Assembly: GCF_029784165.1 (NCBI RefSeq)
Contig: NC_073696.1
Span: 51,527,501-51,591,500 of the forward strand
Direction: 5' to 3'
From: Wyeomyia smithii
Taxonomy: Eukaryota; Arthropoda; Insecta; Diptera; Culicidae
Length of the DNA: 64,000 nt
In this document: one piece after another, positions 46,752-59,196 of the stretch
Position numbering within the stretch: the stretch's first letter is position 1
How the letters are laid out: every line of letters begins with the position of its first letter
Notes under the pieces: generated by a model
The model's input: only the letters and a program-made list of their open reading frames with translations
Database searches by the model: none
Told to the model about the DNA's origin: nothing
Position numbers and translations under genes: made by a program

Positions 46752-46966
46752 AAAACAGCAAAGCAAAGCCTTGGTGCTACATTCCGATTCGGAACTCGAC
46801 CTTCTGTTTATTATACACAGACTTCGCAGCCAACTGTTAAGTGTACAGGACAATTGCAGGGCCAGCGCTACGATCCTACTAACACTAACAGTCTCTCCCG
46901 AGCCGAGACTCGAACCTACGACAACTGGCTTGTTAGGCCAGCATCGTACCTCGAGACCAGCTGGAA
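46752..46966 (-). repeat. tRNA-derived SINE, copy 2
   Basis: On the minus strand it starts CCAGCTGGTCTCGAGGTACG. The anticodon-like arm is CTGGC, loop CTAACAA, GCCAG (anticodon AAC, Val-like). Box B is intact (GGTTCGAGTCTC). The tail ends in CCAAGGCTTTGCTTTGC. It is better preserved than the copy at 26791. Confidence 0.75.
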
Positions 46967-47546
46967 GAAGTAAAAATACAGATGAGATGCAAAATACAGG
47001 CTAGATATTAATGAGCAGGATAATGCTTATTCTGATGGGGATGATTTTTCATCTTTTTATTTTTATATATTAATTTTAGCAAAATTAATACATAAAAATA
47101 TATTTTTAATTAATAGAACAATGCAATAGATGATACAACATTTTTAATTTTGGAAAGGTAGGCAGTGATTAGTAATCTGGAAAAAAAGGGTGGAGCCCTT
47201 TTCAACCTTACTAATTTGACGAATATTAATACCTTTGGGTGCGTTTTGAAGTTAGTACATTTTGAGTTACCAGTTGTTTTTAGTTGACTGGTATTCTCCA
47301 CACAACAGCACTATCGCGAAATTTCTCGAGGCAATAATAGTTTGATTTTGTTTTGCCACTAGATTTTGATGTTCCCATATCGACGTTCCATGTTTGGCAA
47401 TTTGAGCTTTGAATAGATCGTTTTTCTTAACTGCTCAAATAATACGATGAAGTACGCTCTTTACGATTCATTTTCACAATTTTATGACACAATTGAATTG
47501 AAACAGACATGACACTTGGTTGCCCTATCTAAAATGAGCAAAGAAC

Positions 47547-47884
47547 ATATTGTCGGTTTCGTGCAACACTGGCACAAATCAAAATTTTGTGATGTTGAGC
47601 TTTTGAAGGCAAACGATGTCAATTATCAAAAATAGAAGCGTCTTTGCTGCTCAAATCGAAATTTCCTTTATAAAGGTAGTTAAAAATATGGTTTTGATTT
47701 GTAAAACGCGCGCATAATATGTGCATAATAGGCCAAAAAATGTTGAATGAGGTTTGGAACTCTTGAAATTGAAAGTTTTTTTTGGAAATGTGAACTAAAA
47801 TTTTCGACGCTAATTATCAAACGCTTTTTTCTCGAAACTATGATTTTTGAGTTGTGCCAGTGTGGCACAAACCCGACGATATGA
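47547..47884. mobile_element. 338-bp MITE with GTGCCA ends
   Basis: Left CATATTGTCGGTTTCGTGCA, continuing ACACTGGCACAA, and right in reverse complement CATATCGTCGGGTTTGTGCC, continuing ACACTGGCACAA, are terminal inverted repeats of about 35 bp. No coding capacity; the frame 47910-47680 on the minus strand only overlaps it. Confidence 0.75.
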
Positions 47885-50800
47885 GACTTTGTTTTCAAAG
47901 TACTTTGCACAACGGAAACCCCATTATTCTTAATTTAGAATTCTTTGGAGAAGAATGATAAAATCGAACGAAAAAGAGTGAGAAAATCGAACGTGAATTT
48001 GGCTAGTAGTGCAATGCTATACATAATAACACGTTATTTTTACTGTAACCGTAGCAGTTCATGAAATGAGTTGATTCGGTTTTGCTTGCAATTTGATAGT
48101 CATTTTAATTGAATTATTAAGTGGTGAATTGGTATTATTAAGAATTTCCTATCATCAATTAATGTATCTATATCAAAACGAAGTAAAATAATTAATATAA
48201 TTTTGAGTAAAGAACTATCATATATTTTATACAACACCTCAAGACAGAAGTTCACATTGAATAATTGTGATCTATTATCATTAGATATTTTCCTCAGAAA
48301 TTGTAACGCTGGTTGCTTCCACCGGAGTTAAATAATGGGGAATATATGATGAAGTGAGAAAATAAACTTGCCTCAAAATTCTAGCCAGTGAGCCCTCGGC
48401 TTACAATAAATAATACTTGTGCATTTAAAAAGTTGTTCCTAAGTTTCCTCGCTCGCCACACACAAACAGTTCACCCCAAGCGAGTAGTCATCAACCTGCT
48501 TCGAGCTGGTAGATTCTTCACGCTTCGTCTGTTCTGGAAAAGAATTTTCTGCGCCTCAGCGGGTAGACTCTGTACTTGTTTTGCTACTAGTGATTTAAGT
48601 TTTAACACAGACAGCTCGGTTTAGAGGCAGAACAAGCTGCTTCGAGGTGACTTGAATTTGTTTTAAGATCTTTAGTTACCGAATTTTGTAGCTGTGAAAT
48701 CTCAAATGAAGCTCTTATTTTTTGATGATAAGAGAATAATTCAACAGCGAGTACTGTGAACCTAGCCCTCAAGACAAATCAACGCTCGTTAAAATACTTT
48801 GATGAATCATGAAAGTAATTAGGTTGATTCCACTGTTACAGGTCTTTACCGGTTTCTCTATGGCCCTTTACACCGACTGTGCTCCCTCTTTCAGCTTCAC
48901 GCATGCATGCCCAAATCGAAAGCACACCGGCCAAAGTGGAAATAACTGCACACCACACCGTATGTACACTGCCACTATGTACAACAACAACAACTTGCCA
49001 CAAAAAGTAAGATGCTCTAGATTGCAGCTCGTTTATACGTAAAGTGAACAGTTGGAATAAAAAATAAACAAACTTTATCACCTTATAAGATTTTTTTTTG
49101 TTTAGATGATACGAAATCACTCTTTATTCCGCCTGCTCAAGAAACAGTTAATGAGAGAAACTAGAGGTTAATTTTTAGGGCCGCTTACTCATTAAAGTAG
49201 GAAAAAATCTAGAGATGATAAGACTCAACGATAAGTATCAATGTAAGATATTCTTAGCCGCACGTACCACCGCGATGGCGATGGCTGGGTGATCTAAGCG
49301 ACGACACTCCACTAGCTAATGACAATCTCCGTCGGCCGATGGTCGACAGATTTCGTTTCGCTTGATGGCGGCGAAGATGAACCCTCCGATGTGTGGATCT
49401 GAATAATCATTTCCGCAAAGGATTGGTATCATTATCTTCTCCCGTACCCATCTTGGGCACCCGCGAGGAGACCAGTAACGAATATACCGCTCAGAACGGT
49501 TGGTAACGGATTCAATCAAGTATGATGGAGTTTTTTTTTTCGTTTCGTTGTTGTTGAAATACTGTGGACATAGTAGATAGGTTTTTTTTTACGGTGGTAA
49601 TTTTGCATGAAGCCGAAGCTGATTTTATGGCCTGTGGCCTTCAAGGAGGCCTGCCAGATCAATCAGAATCAATTTCCTTTGATGCGGTTGTCAGTCTGCG
49701 GATAATATCGGCTGAAAACCTTTTCCGGATGTGGCCGTTTTCGCGAAGTGAATAGTTTGACTATTACGAGAGTTGGAAAAAATCTGTTGACGGCTGTCAG
49801 GAATGGAATAAGTAATTTACAAATGCTATCTTCACTCTGGTTTAGAGCCATAATGGCTGAGAAGTTTTTCTTCATGCGCTTGAATACTGACTGTAAAAAA
49901 ATTGATATGAATAAGATCGTCACGCCAATACGGCAATTGTCCGAAACCCTTTGAAATAGTGAAACTATCTTTTCAACAAACGTCTTAGCTTCAGGTATAT
50001 TTTATGAACATTCTTTAACTTTGATTTCAGACACTAGATACAACAATCTGACTGCGATATTTCAAGATACAATCAACTATACCATATTTTGTGTGTGTCA
50101 TTTTCTTCTGAAAAACTCGCATTATTAGCATTTGATTTATCATTGATAACCTAAAATTATCCGACGATTGGCATTCTGTCATCCATTGCGACGTTCTTCA
50201 GGAGTGTCACGCGCCAAAGATTTGGTTTCTGATGCAAGTCACAAAAGTCCTTGAAGAAATTATACATATTTATAATTTTTCAATTTATGTATAATATAAT
50301 TGGTAAAAATATTCGAATATGGGAAAAAGGCCCAATTGTTAGTGTTATGAGTTTTGGTTGATAATTAATCCGTATTAGACGAAGCTTTATATTACCTAGC
50401 GTCTTGATAAATTTAATGAATCAAGAGGGTAATATTCAAAACTGGTGTTACCCCCGCACACAGTAATGATTTAAATATAATAACTTTGCAAACAGTGATA
50501 ATAGCGGCTTCTCTTCTACTTAGGTAGAAGTTGAAGATTTCTTCATAAAAAATGGTAACACATACATTCTGGTGCTGTATTTAGACACCCGTTGAGCGTT
50601 ATCTCAAGAAATAGTGGCTTATTTTTTGTCTAGATATTTTACATCTCGCTAAATTACGGAGAACTCCAATCCAGCTCCGCAGTATCTCAAATGAAATACC
50701 GGTAGATAAATTAAAATATCTAATAGATAGGAAGAAAGATAGATAGACAGCTAGATAGATACTGCCTCAAAGCGGGCAGAAAGGAAATTAGTTTCTATCG

Positions 50801-51881
50801 CTTCGTGTGCAAATTTAGTGCCTCACGTATTGTGATCATTATGGTTTTTGCCACTCAAATGTAGCGCAAGATGAAATTAGCTTGTAACGGGAACCTGTAT
50901 AATATACTAGCAGGCCGCTAGCATATTATGCCCGGGCCTCATCTACCACCCTGGCAAAACGATCCCGGGGTTTCTACGGCTGCTGGGCTTGCGCTCTATC
51001 TATATCCCAACCGGGGCTCTCTCCGAGGCCATCCTCCACACTGTGTCCACAGGCTCTTTACCAAGGCAAGACCAACAACTTACGCTATACGCAATACGAG
51101 AAACGGTTAAATGCAAATTTGCTTTTGTGCTGGAGCTTAACGTTTATCCGTTGCTTTCTTCGACCGTCGCGAGTGCAAAGCGAAGCTCTGGCCTGCCACC
51201 ACGAAACAAACGCCATCCCCCGCGGTGGATCCTCGCGAGCGAACGATTCGCAGTTTCCAATTTGCGTACGAAACGATTGCACTGTGCTGGTTGGAAGTGA
51301 TGTATAGCAGAGCAAAACTTGGTAAACACGCGTAATTATTCACGTATTCACAAAATGAGTTATCGCGGTCAGTTTCAGGTCAAATTGAGATATATCCTCG
51401 CACGTGTATGAACGTTTGATAAATCACACTGATATAACCGAATAGATACGTCAAGGCTCGTATAGTAGATAGTGACGCTTCTTGAACTATTCCATGCTTC
51501 CATGCTTCGGTGGCGGTGCAGCGGACATTTCCATTAGCCACGAAACAGTAGCGATTTAATTGTTTTTTTTTTCGTTTTTCTTCCGAAAGTTGTTATTCAG
51601 CCAAGGTGAAAGTATTTTAGATTGATTCCTCAGAAAACAGGCAGCAAATGTTAATTTAGGTTTGGCTAAGTGCGATCGTGTTCATCATTTGAGGTTTTAA
51701 AATTGGACGTTAAAACTAGTTTCAAATTGTAACGCTCGGGTGAGAGCATCAACACTGTTTCACTTAACGGGTTCGTAAGGAGGAGCAAAGGGAGAAAGGA
51801 TTGAGCTCACGATTTTTAAGTTGTCTAGAGGTTAATCTTTGCCCTTTAAACAGACTTTTTCAAAATTACCTGACTCTTCTT
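47885..51881. other. Noncoding stretch, no gene recognised
   Basis: Mostly AT-rich, with GC-rich patches at 49260-49520 and 50925-51290. Small items: a GATA/AGATAGAT run at 50720-50765 and an 11-bp hairpin with one mismatch (AATATACTAGC, GCTAGCATATT) at 50900-50926. Frames in 50928-51343 overlap on both strands and in several phases, which argues against coding. Confidence 0.3.
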
Positions 51882-51890
51882 TCCAGAATA

Positions 51891-52156
51891 CACAACACAA
51901 TATCGCACGCTAGCCTGGGTGGCTAATGCGGTCTCGATCAACTAGATTAGTCGAGAGAATTCGTTATCGATATTGTTTTCGGCACATTTTGCATGTTGTA
52001 GGATAAGTACAACGATATACCGTGCCCCAGTGCTGAGTTGAGAAAAATTTCCAGCTAGAAAAGATCCTCGACCTGATCGGGAATCGAACCCGATATCACA
52101 ACCGTGTGGGAGAGCTAGCCGACCGACATCGCTAACCACAGAACCACGGGGACCAC
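51891..52156 (-). repeat. tRNA-derived SINE with target duplication
   Basis: On the minus strand the head GGTCCCCGTGGTTCTGTGGT, box A-like TGGTTAGCGATG, a CCACACGG anticodon region and a perfect box B (GGTTCGATTCC) form a Val-like tRNA head. A body of about 170 bp follows and ends in TTGTGTTGTG. TCCAGAATA flanks it at 51882-51890 and 52164-52172, a 9-bp target duplication, with 7 unexplained bases at the 5' side. The Feilai family of Aedes SINEs is the likely group. The minus frame 52259-51942 reads through it and is not a gene. Confidence 0.8.
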
Positions 52157-52172
52157 TAATAAGTCCAGAATA

Positions 52173-53760
52173 AGTTGTTATATGTAATACATAGTTGTGA
52201 TTGAGAAATAGATAAGAATTAATTAACGCCAAAACAACACTCAATGCTGTTGGGTCCATGTAGAAGTGTGTGGCATAGCCAAGTGAAATGCAAAACCTAC
52301 CATAAGAAGGCTGTTGGGGCCACGCACAATGGTGGATGGTGTATGGCTATTGGTTTTTCATTGCTGCAAAAAAATAGAAAAAAATAAATCTGTAACAGAA
52401 ATAGACGAGAGTGAGAGCTGCGACGAGATAAAGAATATGATTGGTCTTATCCCACATACATGTAATATTTGAAGCCTAAAATATGGGTTCGTTTAAGCCA
52501 AGTCTAAAACCATTCACACCAATCTTGAGGAGTCAGAAACGGCCCATTGGCCGTAAATATAATAATGCAAAATATTAAATTTTATATTATTCAAAAGAGA
52601 ATCTAACAAATAAATTACGAATGACCCCATATTAATTGCTATTAACAAACATTGAGTTTAAGAAAATTTTTTCTTGTTTGACATATGGAACATGATTTTC
52701 CAATATATTTACTTTCTGTAGGGGTGGTTCCAGAAGAATATTTGAAGATTAAATTGAAAAAAAAACAATCGAACTGAGTATTGCTTATTCATTTCCTGCT
52801 GAAAATATTTGACAAAATTACATACCTTTATTTATTTATATCTATTTCCATTGAGGGAATGTGCTATGGGTTATAATATCGAGTACAACATAGAAACGTC
52901 AAATCTGATTTTTTTTGCTCTTTTCTGTTTTCTTGCTTGTGTTTGCTAGAGATACAAAAATTTTGTCGCTCCTTTATTTTCGAACGGAAAGCTCATATAT
53001 AAGTTATAAAGAGTTTTTTTTATAGAGTTTTATCACTTTTTTGGATAATAGCCAGGTCCACGGTGTCTACTTAAGAAGCGCAAGGGCTAAGCCCCAACCG
53101 AAACAGCAAAATAATGAAAACAATCCGACCGATATTGACGTTTGACGTTTTCGGTTTGACGTTTTCGTACCTTCGATGTTTTTCTCTGTCAAATGTACAG
53201 CGAGGGATAGGAAAAGGCATTCCCTCGATTTCCATCTGACCATATTGGTCTCCATAAAAGTTAGTGGATGGGGGAAAGCCTGTTGAGGCCATCCTCATAA
53301 CGGCATAAATTCCCTTCATCTTTTCCTAAAAATATACATAAAATTTTCTACAATTTGTCAATAAAAAAAACAAGCATAACGAACTAACATTGAATTCAAC
53401 AACTATTACATTAGGTTGATCAGTTGCTCAGAGTCAACATATAAAACATAAATCTTATTTTTATTTTAAATGGTCAATTAAAAAATATCAGACATAGACA
53501 CTTTTCGCAGGAATTTGTGTGATGGGTTCGCCGAATTCAAAGATCTCTTCAACTGAAGTGAATGCTCGAACACATGCAGTGACAGATTCATTCAACCGAA
53601 CATTGAGCGATGCACTCTGGGTTGTAGCAATCCAGCAGATCTTAGTGAGCGTTGCGGAGCACGAGAATTCAGCAAAGATAGGATTCTCGGTGAGTCAAAT
53701 TCGCTATTGAATAATTTGGCCACAAATCCGGCTTGCTGGATTCTCCTGCGTCGTTCAAGC
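52173..53760. other. No gene seen
   Basis: AT-rich DNA. Overlapping minus frames at 53067-53319 have no family motif. TTTGACGTTTTCG is repeated in tandem near 53140-53165. Confidence 0.35.
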
Positions 53761-53850
53761 TAGGGTTTGCAATATTCCCGGGAATCGATTTCCCGGGAAA
53801 CGGGAATGAAAAATCGCATTTCCCGGGAATTCCCGGGAACCGGGAACAGA
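53761..53850. repeat. TTCCCGGGAA palindrome cluster
   Basis: It starts TAGGGTTTGCAATATTCCCG and contains several overlapping TTCCCGGGAA or TTCCCGGTTCCC palindromes in 90 bp. Such clusters mark the ends of some non-autonomous hAT elements, but I found no matching right end, so this stays an inference. Confidence 0.5.
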
Positions 53851-53977
53851 CAAATTTTTTAGCAAAATATGATTTTAAATAAAGTTTATCAGTCAAAGAT
53901 AACAAAAAAATGTTTAAAATTTCATTCTCAATTCGCATGAAAAACAAAAAACAAATAAAATACAAAACCTATTCAAG

Positions 53978-54130
53978 TTAACATAAAAAATCCGTAATCG
54001 ATCTTGTAGCATACATTTGCAGAAGAGGAGAATTAAGGGTCTTCATGTCGTCAAACAATCGCTTCAGATCCGCTGACAATTTTCCGTTAAACTCAAAAAT
54101 GTTATTTCCTTCTGTAAAACTTTGCTCAAG
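53978..54130 (-). other. Short unidentified open frame
   Basis: The minus strand reads SRLEQSFTEGNNIFEFNGKL then SADLKRLFDDMKTLN and TRSITDFLC-stop without interruption for about 50 codons and without a start. The amphipathic, protein-like composition suggests a decayed transposase exon, possibly belonging with the CCCGGG cluster beside it. No family was recognised. Confidence 0.3.
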
Positions 54131-54185
54131 TCTGCTGAATCACCGCTGATGTTCGTTTTCTAGAATACTTCCAAATCACCGATTA

Positions 54186-54236
54186 CAGCCTACTAGTCAA
54201 AAAAGGGAAATGAACTTACAACTAACTTACTTTGTA
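54186..54236 (-). repeat. Juan-like LINE 3' fragment
   Basis: The plus strand ACTAGTCAAAAAAGGGAAAT followed by GAACTTACAACTAACTTA matches 56500-56545 in the 3' part of the full LINE, in the same orientation. Only about 50 bp are kept. Confidence 0.55.
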
Positions 54237-56288
54237 CTATCGAGTTTCTTTTTCAAATTTTCTTAATAATCTTGTAAACTTACTTTGGCACAAATAGCCA
54301 CTCACCAATAAAATGCACCGAATTCATTTACTTAGGCTCGATTCCGATTTCTTTCACTTCCAAAATCCTAATCAGTCTATTTTACTGTGGCCTGCTGCGA
54401 TCTCTGTTTAATACTTTTTTTGAATTTTATTGCAAAGCAGGGTACATGAAAGATAAGGTATTCTGGACGCTAAGTGTGTCGAAACACGATTCACTCATTC
54501 TCTCAACTGTGATGTGTTTGCATAGCAGTTTATATTGAAAGTTTTTTTTTTCAAATACTATGCAATTTGTTTTTTTTCTCTCGATAGTATCATAATAGGG
54601 TGTCACCGTGAAAGTGATACACACTTTTTAGTGCCTCGTTTCGCATCGGGAGGCCTACCCTGTTAATGAGATGTGGTTGTTTTGATTGCGACACATGTAT
54701 ATAGTTTATATATAAGTGATAAAGGCAGTGTTTCACTTTTTTAGAGGAAAATGGAAATGATTTCAAGTAGAAAATAAATCAATATTTTGTATCTTAATGG
54801 AATGAGCAACATACAGATCAAAAAGAATCTGTCATAACTGAATTGAGCAGATTAATCGTGTACAGGACCATCGAGCGATTCGATTGCTTACTTAATTATT
54901 GAACGGGCCCTATCCACTGACAGGGGTGTAAAATAATAAAGAATACTATCTACAACACGTCATTAAAGACCATTTCATGTCTTGGGCGAAGAAATAATTT
55001 GGAGAAGAAAGTTTCTGCCTTCAACAGGTTTTAGCGCCAGCGCATAAAGCATTGGTTGTTTAGCAGTAGTGCAACGAAAATTTACCGTGTTTCATCAGCA
55101 TTTCTGAATGATCCGTATCCTCTCTTGATTTGAATCTTTTGGACTTCAGCATTTGGGGGTACAAGTTAGAAAAGCTGGGTGAAGAACACATTTGGATGAA
55201 ATGCCGATCGAAGTCATGATAATTGTGAGAAACGTTTGCGACTGTAACTTTACTATTCTACCGCAATAATGAAAAAACAGAGAGGAAATATTCAGCTGTT
55301 TCAATTTTATGGCATAAAAAATGTGCATGACTTTCACGGTGATACCCTGTACATAATATATTTCGGCTAAAATTTCGGTCGATTTCATTTAAAGCTAAAA
55401 CAAACGGAGCAGTTTCCTGGATTTTGAGACATCAGGCACCCGTATTGTGTATCTGTTCAACTAAAGAACCAAAAATGACACAAAATCTTTTTATTTTAAG
55501 CATCGACATCTAGCGATGGAGAGGACGAATTTTACACTCGAAATTTTATTCTGCTTATATTCCATTCATTCAATAAACGAACTGTATGAGCTCTCGCCGC
55601 TTTTTCGCCGAGAGAATCCTTTGTTCTCCCCGGTACTGGTATAGCGAGGGTGCCTTTTCATGATAATCGTACAGTACCACCCGCATACGTGCAACGGTTT
55701 TTATGTAGATATATTTTTAATAAATTTCATTGTTGCCCAAGTTGAAAACTGAATATCTTGACTAACGACAATCATTTTTTTACATTTTACCTAATGTCGT
55801 AGGCAGTGCTATATACAGGCTTCGAAATGGTCACGGTAGAACCACTTTTCACTGCGATAATCGTCTTCTTCTTCCTCTGACGCTACCAACGCTCGCTGTC
55901 TGAATACATTCTTAAACAAACATGTCAAATGAGTATCGCCATCACGACGTTATTTTTCTCAAACGTATTTTGACATTTTTTCTAGAAATGAGAATTACGC
56001 ACGTTGAGTGCGTGTATTCCGGAAATTCTTTATATCATTGATCTTGTAATAATATTTCTCAACATAAATGAACGAAGTAGACAGAAATAGGCCGAAATAA
56101 CATCGTTAAACGATTGACAGTGTGCATCTCTTTGATACGCGAGTGTCGTTTGACTATCCTTTTCTTCTGTGAGTTGAGCGGCGATGGTTTGGTTGTTTTA
56201 CATTTACGAGCGAAAGCCGACTGTGACGCACGCTAAGGAAGCGAGATCAAATGAAAATGGTGACCGTTTACAAGCCTGACTATGTATA
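54237..56288. other. No gene seen
   Basis: Mixed AT-rich DNA ending at the LINE target site. GC rises slightly at 55590-56280. No recognised element. Confidence 0.35.
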
Positions 56289-56299
56289 GCGCATCTGAT
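56289..56299. repeat. LINE target-site duplication, 3' copy
   Basis: GCGCATCTGAT, identical to 60703-60713. It directly borders the poly(T) run, that is, the poly(A) tail of the minus-strand element. Confidence 0.9.
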
Positions 56300-56562
56300 T
56301 TTTTTTTTTTTTTTTTTTTTTTAAGGGGGATTTGTTAGTAGCTTAAGTATTTATGATAAATATTAGTAAATAATGAGTATGTGTGTCCAATCACAAATGG
56401 TGACTTCTCAACACTGTTAGACATTTGTAATTTTAATTGTTAGGATTTGTTTGCTTTCGCAATAAGGACTTATCATTCGTAGGGTTTTAAACCCACTTGT
56501 CAAAAAAGGGGAAGTAAACTTACAACTAACTTAATTGCTAACTTATTGGCTATAAAGAGAGC

Positions 56563-59196
56563 TTATCGTAGCAATCGAAGCAATTGATTTTTGTCGAAAA
56601 TGTTAATAATTTTATTTGACATAGCTTCTAATGGTTCAACACCAGTAAGTCTATGTAATTCGAGTGTACCAAACCAAGGAGGACGCTTCAAAATCATTTT
56701 CAGAATTTTATTCTGAATCCTTTGGAGCGTTTTCTTCCTTGTTGAACAGCAACTTGACCAGATCGGTACAGCATAAAGCATTGCTGGTCTAAAAATTTGT
56801 TTGTAAATCAAAAGTTTGTTCTTTAAACAAAGTTTAGAATTCCTGTTAGTGAGAGGATATAAACATCTCGTATATTTGATGCAGTTGGCTTGTATACTCT
56901 CAATGTGCTCTTTGAAAATAAGTTTTTTTATCATAAATTAGTCCCAAGTACTTAACCTTGTCAGACCAACTTAAAATAACCCCATTCATCTTGACATCGT
57001 AATTATTGTTTGGCTTGAGGAAAGAAGCCCTAGGCTTATGCGGAAAAATTATCATTTGAGTTTTAGAAGCATTGGGAAAGATTTTCCACTTCTGCAAGTA
57101 GGAAGAAAAAATATCTAAACTTTTCTGCAGTCGACTGCATATGACACGAAGACTTTTTCCTTTTGCGGAAATGCTTGTGTCATAGCAGAACAATGACTTT
57201 GTGCATCCTGGAGGCAAATCAGGAAGATCTGAAGTGAATATGTTGTACAGGACTGGACCCAAGACTGAACCTTGAGGTACACCTGCTCTGACAGGAAATC
57301 TATCAGATTTTGAATTCTGATAGACAACCTGCAGAGTTCGATCAGTAAGATAATTTTTTAAAATTTTGATTAGGAAAATTGGAAAATTAAAAGTTTGCAA
57401 TTTCGCAATCAAACCTTTATGCCAAACACTGTCGAATGCTTTTTCTATGTCTAAAAGAGCAGCTCCAGTGGAATAACCTTCAGATTTGTTAGCTCGTATC
57501 ATATTAGTAACTCTGAGCAATTGATGAGTTGTGGAATGCCCATGGCGAAATCCAAACTGTTCATTTGCAAAAATTGAATTTTCGTTGATGTGTGACATCT
57601 TTCTGTTAAGAATAATTCTCTCAAACAGTTTACTTATTGAAGAAAGCAAACCGATTGGTCGATAACTTGAAACTTCAGCTGGGTTATTCCGGTTTTAAAA
57701 TTGGAGTAATTTTTGCATTTTTCCATAATCTGGGAAAATATGCAATTTTGAAGCAGCAATTGAAAATTTTCACTAAAAATTCCATTGTGCTCTCAGGGAG
57801 ATGTTTGATTAGTATATTAAAGATTCCATCGTCACCAGGTGCTTTCATATTTTTGAAATTTTTAATAATTGATTTAATCTCATTCAAGCTAGTTTCAATT
57901 ATTTTTGCTGGTAAAAAATTCTGGGAAGAAATTAAATCAAATTGACGTGTGACTTCATTTTCAATTGGACTCACAAAATTCGAATTTGAGTCATGAACAC
58001 TCTCAAACTGCTGAGCAAGTCTTTGAGCCTTTTGTTCTTTGGATACAAGAAAACGTTCACCATCTTTTAAAACTGGAATAGGCTTTGAAGGTTTCTAAGA
58101 ATCTTCGACAGCTTCCAAAAAGGTTTTGAATATGGTTTCAATTTTTCAACTTTAGTCTCAAAATTTTGATTTCTCAGAAGAGTAAATCTATGTTTAATCT
58201 CTTTCTGTAAATCTTTATAAATAGTTTTAAAAACAGGGTCACGAGAACGTTGATATTGACGTCTGCGGACATTTTTCAAACGAATTAGAAGTTGAAGATT
58301 TTCGTCAATTATTGGTGAATCAAATTTCACTTGAGCCTTTGAAACAGAATAATTCCTGGCATCAACAATTGCACATTTTAATGCTTCCAAAGCGGAATCA
58401 ATATTCACTTCGTTTTGCAAATCAAGCTCATTATTGAAATTTCTCTCAATATGAGTTTTGTATCTTTCCCAATCAGCCTCGTTATAATTAAAAACAGAGC
58501 TCATAGGGTTTAAAACTGATTCATGTGATAAAGAAAAAGTTATTGGAAGATGGTCAGAATCAAAGTCAGCATGTGTGATCAAATCACTACATACATGACT
58601 TTGATCTGTTAGCACCAAATCAATTGTTGAAGGGTTACTTACAGAAGAAAAGCATGTAGGACTATTCGGAGACAAAATAGAATAGTATCCTGAAGAACAA
58701 TCATTGAATAAAATTTTGCCATTGGAATTATTTTGAAAATTATTCCATGAACGATGTTTAGCGTTAAAATCGCCGATTATAAAAAATTTCGAACGATTTC
58801 TGGTGAGTTTTCATAAATCTTCTTTAAAATAATTTTTGTGCTCGCGTGTGCATTGGAATGGTAAATATGCTGCGGCAATAAATAAAATCCCAAGTTCAGA
58901 TTGAACTTCAATTCCGAAAGTTTCAATAACTTTCGTCTCAAGATGGGGAAGAGCACGATGTTTGATTCGGCGATGAATAACAATTGCAACTCCACCGCCG
59001 GAACCCTGAATCCTATCATATCTATGAACCATGTAATTGGGATCATATTTTAATTTTATGTTAGGTTTCAAAAATGTTTCAATAATAATTGCAATATGCA
59101 CATTATTTACTGTTAAAAAATGCAAAGCTCATTCTTATTGGCCTTCAATGAGCGAGCATTCCAATTTAATATTTGAATTGTTTTATTTACAATCAT
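56563..59196 (-). pseudogene. LINE ORF2: endonuclease and reverse transcriptase, inactive
   Basis: ORF2 nicks the target and copies the element RNA. ATG at 59196-59194, then IQILNWNARSLKANK. Endonuclease motifs follow: IETFLKPNIK (catalytic Glu), RIQGSGGGVAIVIH, FFIIGDFNAKHRSWN, DLVLTDQSH and FDSDHLPITF. The reverse transcriptase has NMKAPGDDGI, SSISKLFERIIL, NEQFGFRHGHSTTHQL, ALLDIEKAFDSVWHKGL (first catalytic Asp), RAGVPQGSVLGPVLYNIF and then KSLFCYDTSISAKG where FADD is expected. One of the two catalytic aspartates is therefore Tyr. The C-terminus has LYPLTNRNSKLCLKNKLLIY, RPAMLYAVPIWSSCCSTRKK and RIQNKILKMILKRPPW. Frame breaks lie near 59140, 58800, 58090, 57680, 56930 and 56600. The length would be near 880 residues, normal for the clade. 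Confidence 0.9.

Noticed and set aside
50928..51343. Cluster of overlapping open frames of 60-105 residues
   Set aside because: They occur on both strands in several phases in a GC-rich patch, which is expected by chance; none has a motif.
52070..52160. tRNA gene (Val-like, minus strand)
   Set aside because: The acceptor stem does not close and a SINE body with target duplication follows; it is a SINE head.
53067..53319. Two overlapping minus-strand frames as a small gene
   Set aside because: Different phases of the same stretch, no motif, and tandem TTTGACGTTTTCG words within.
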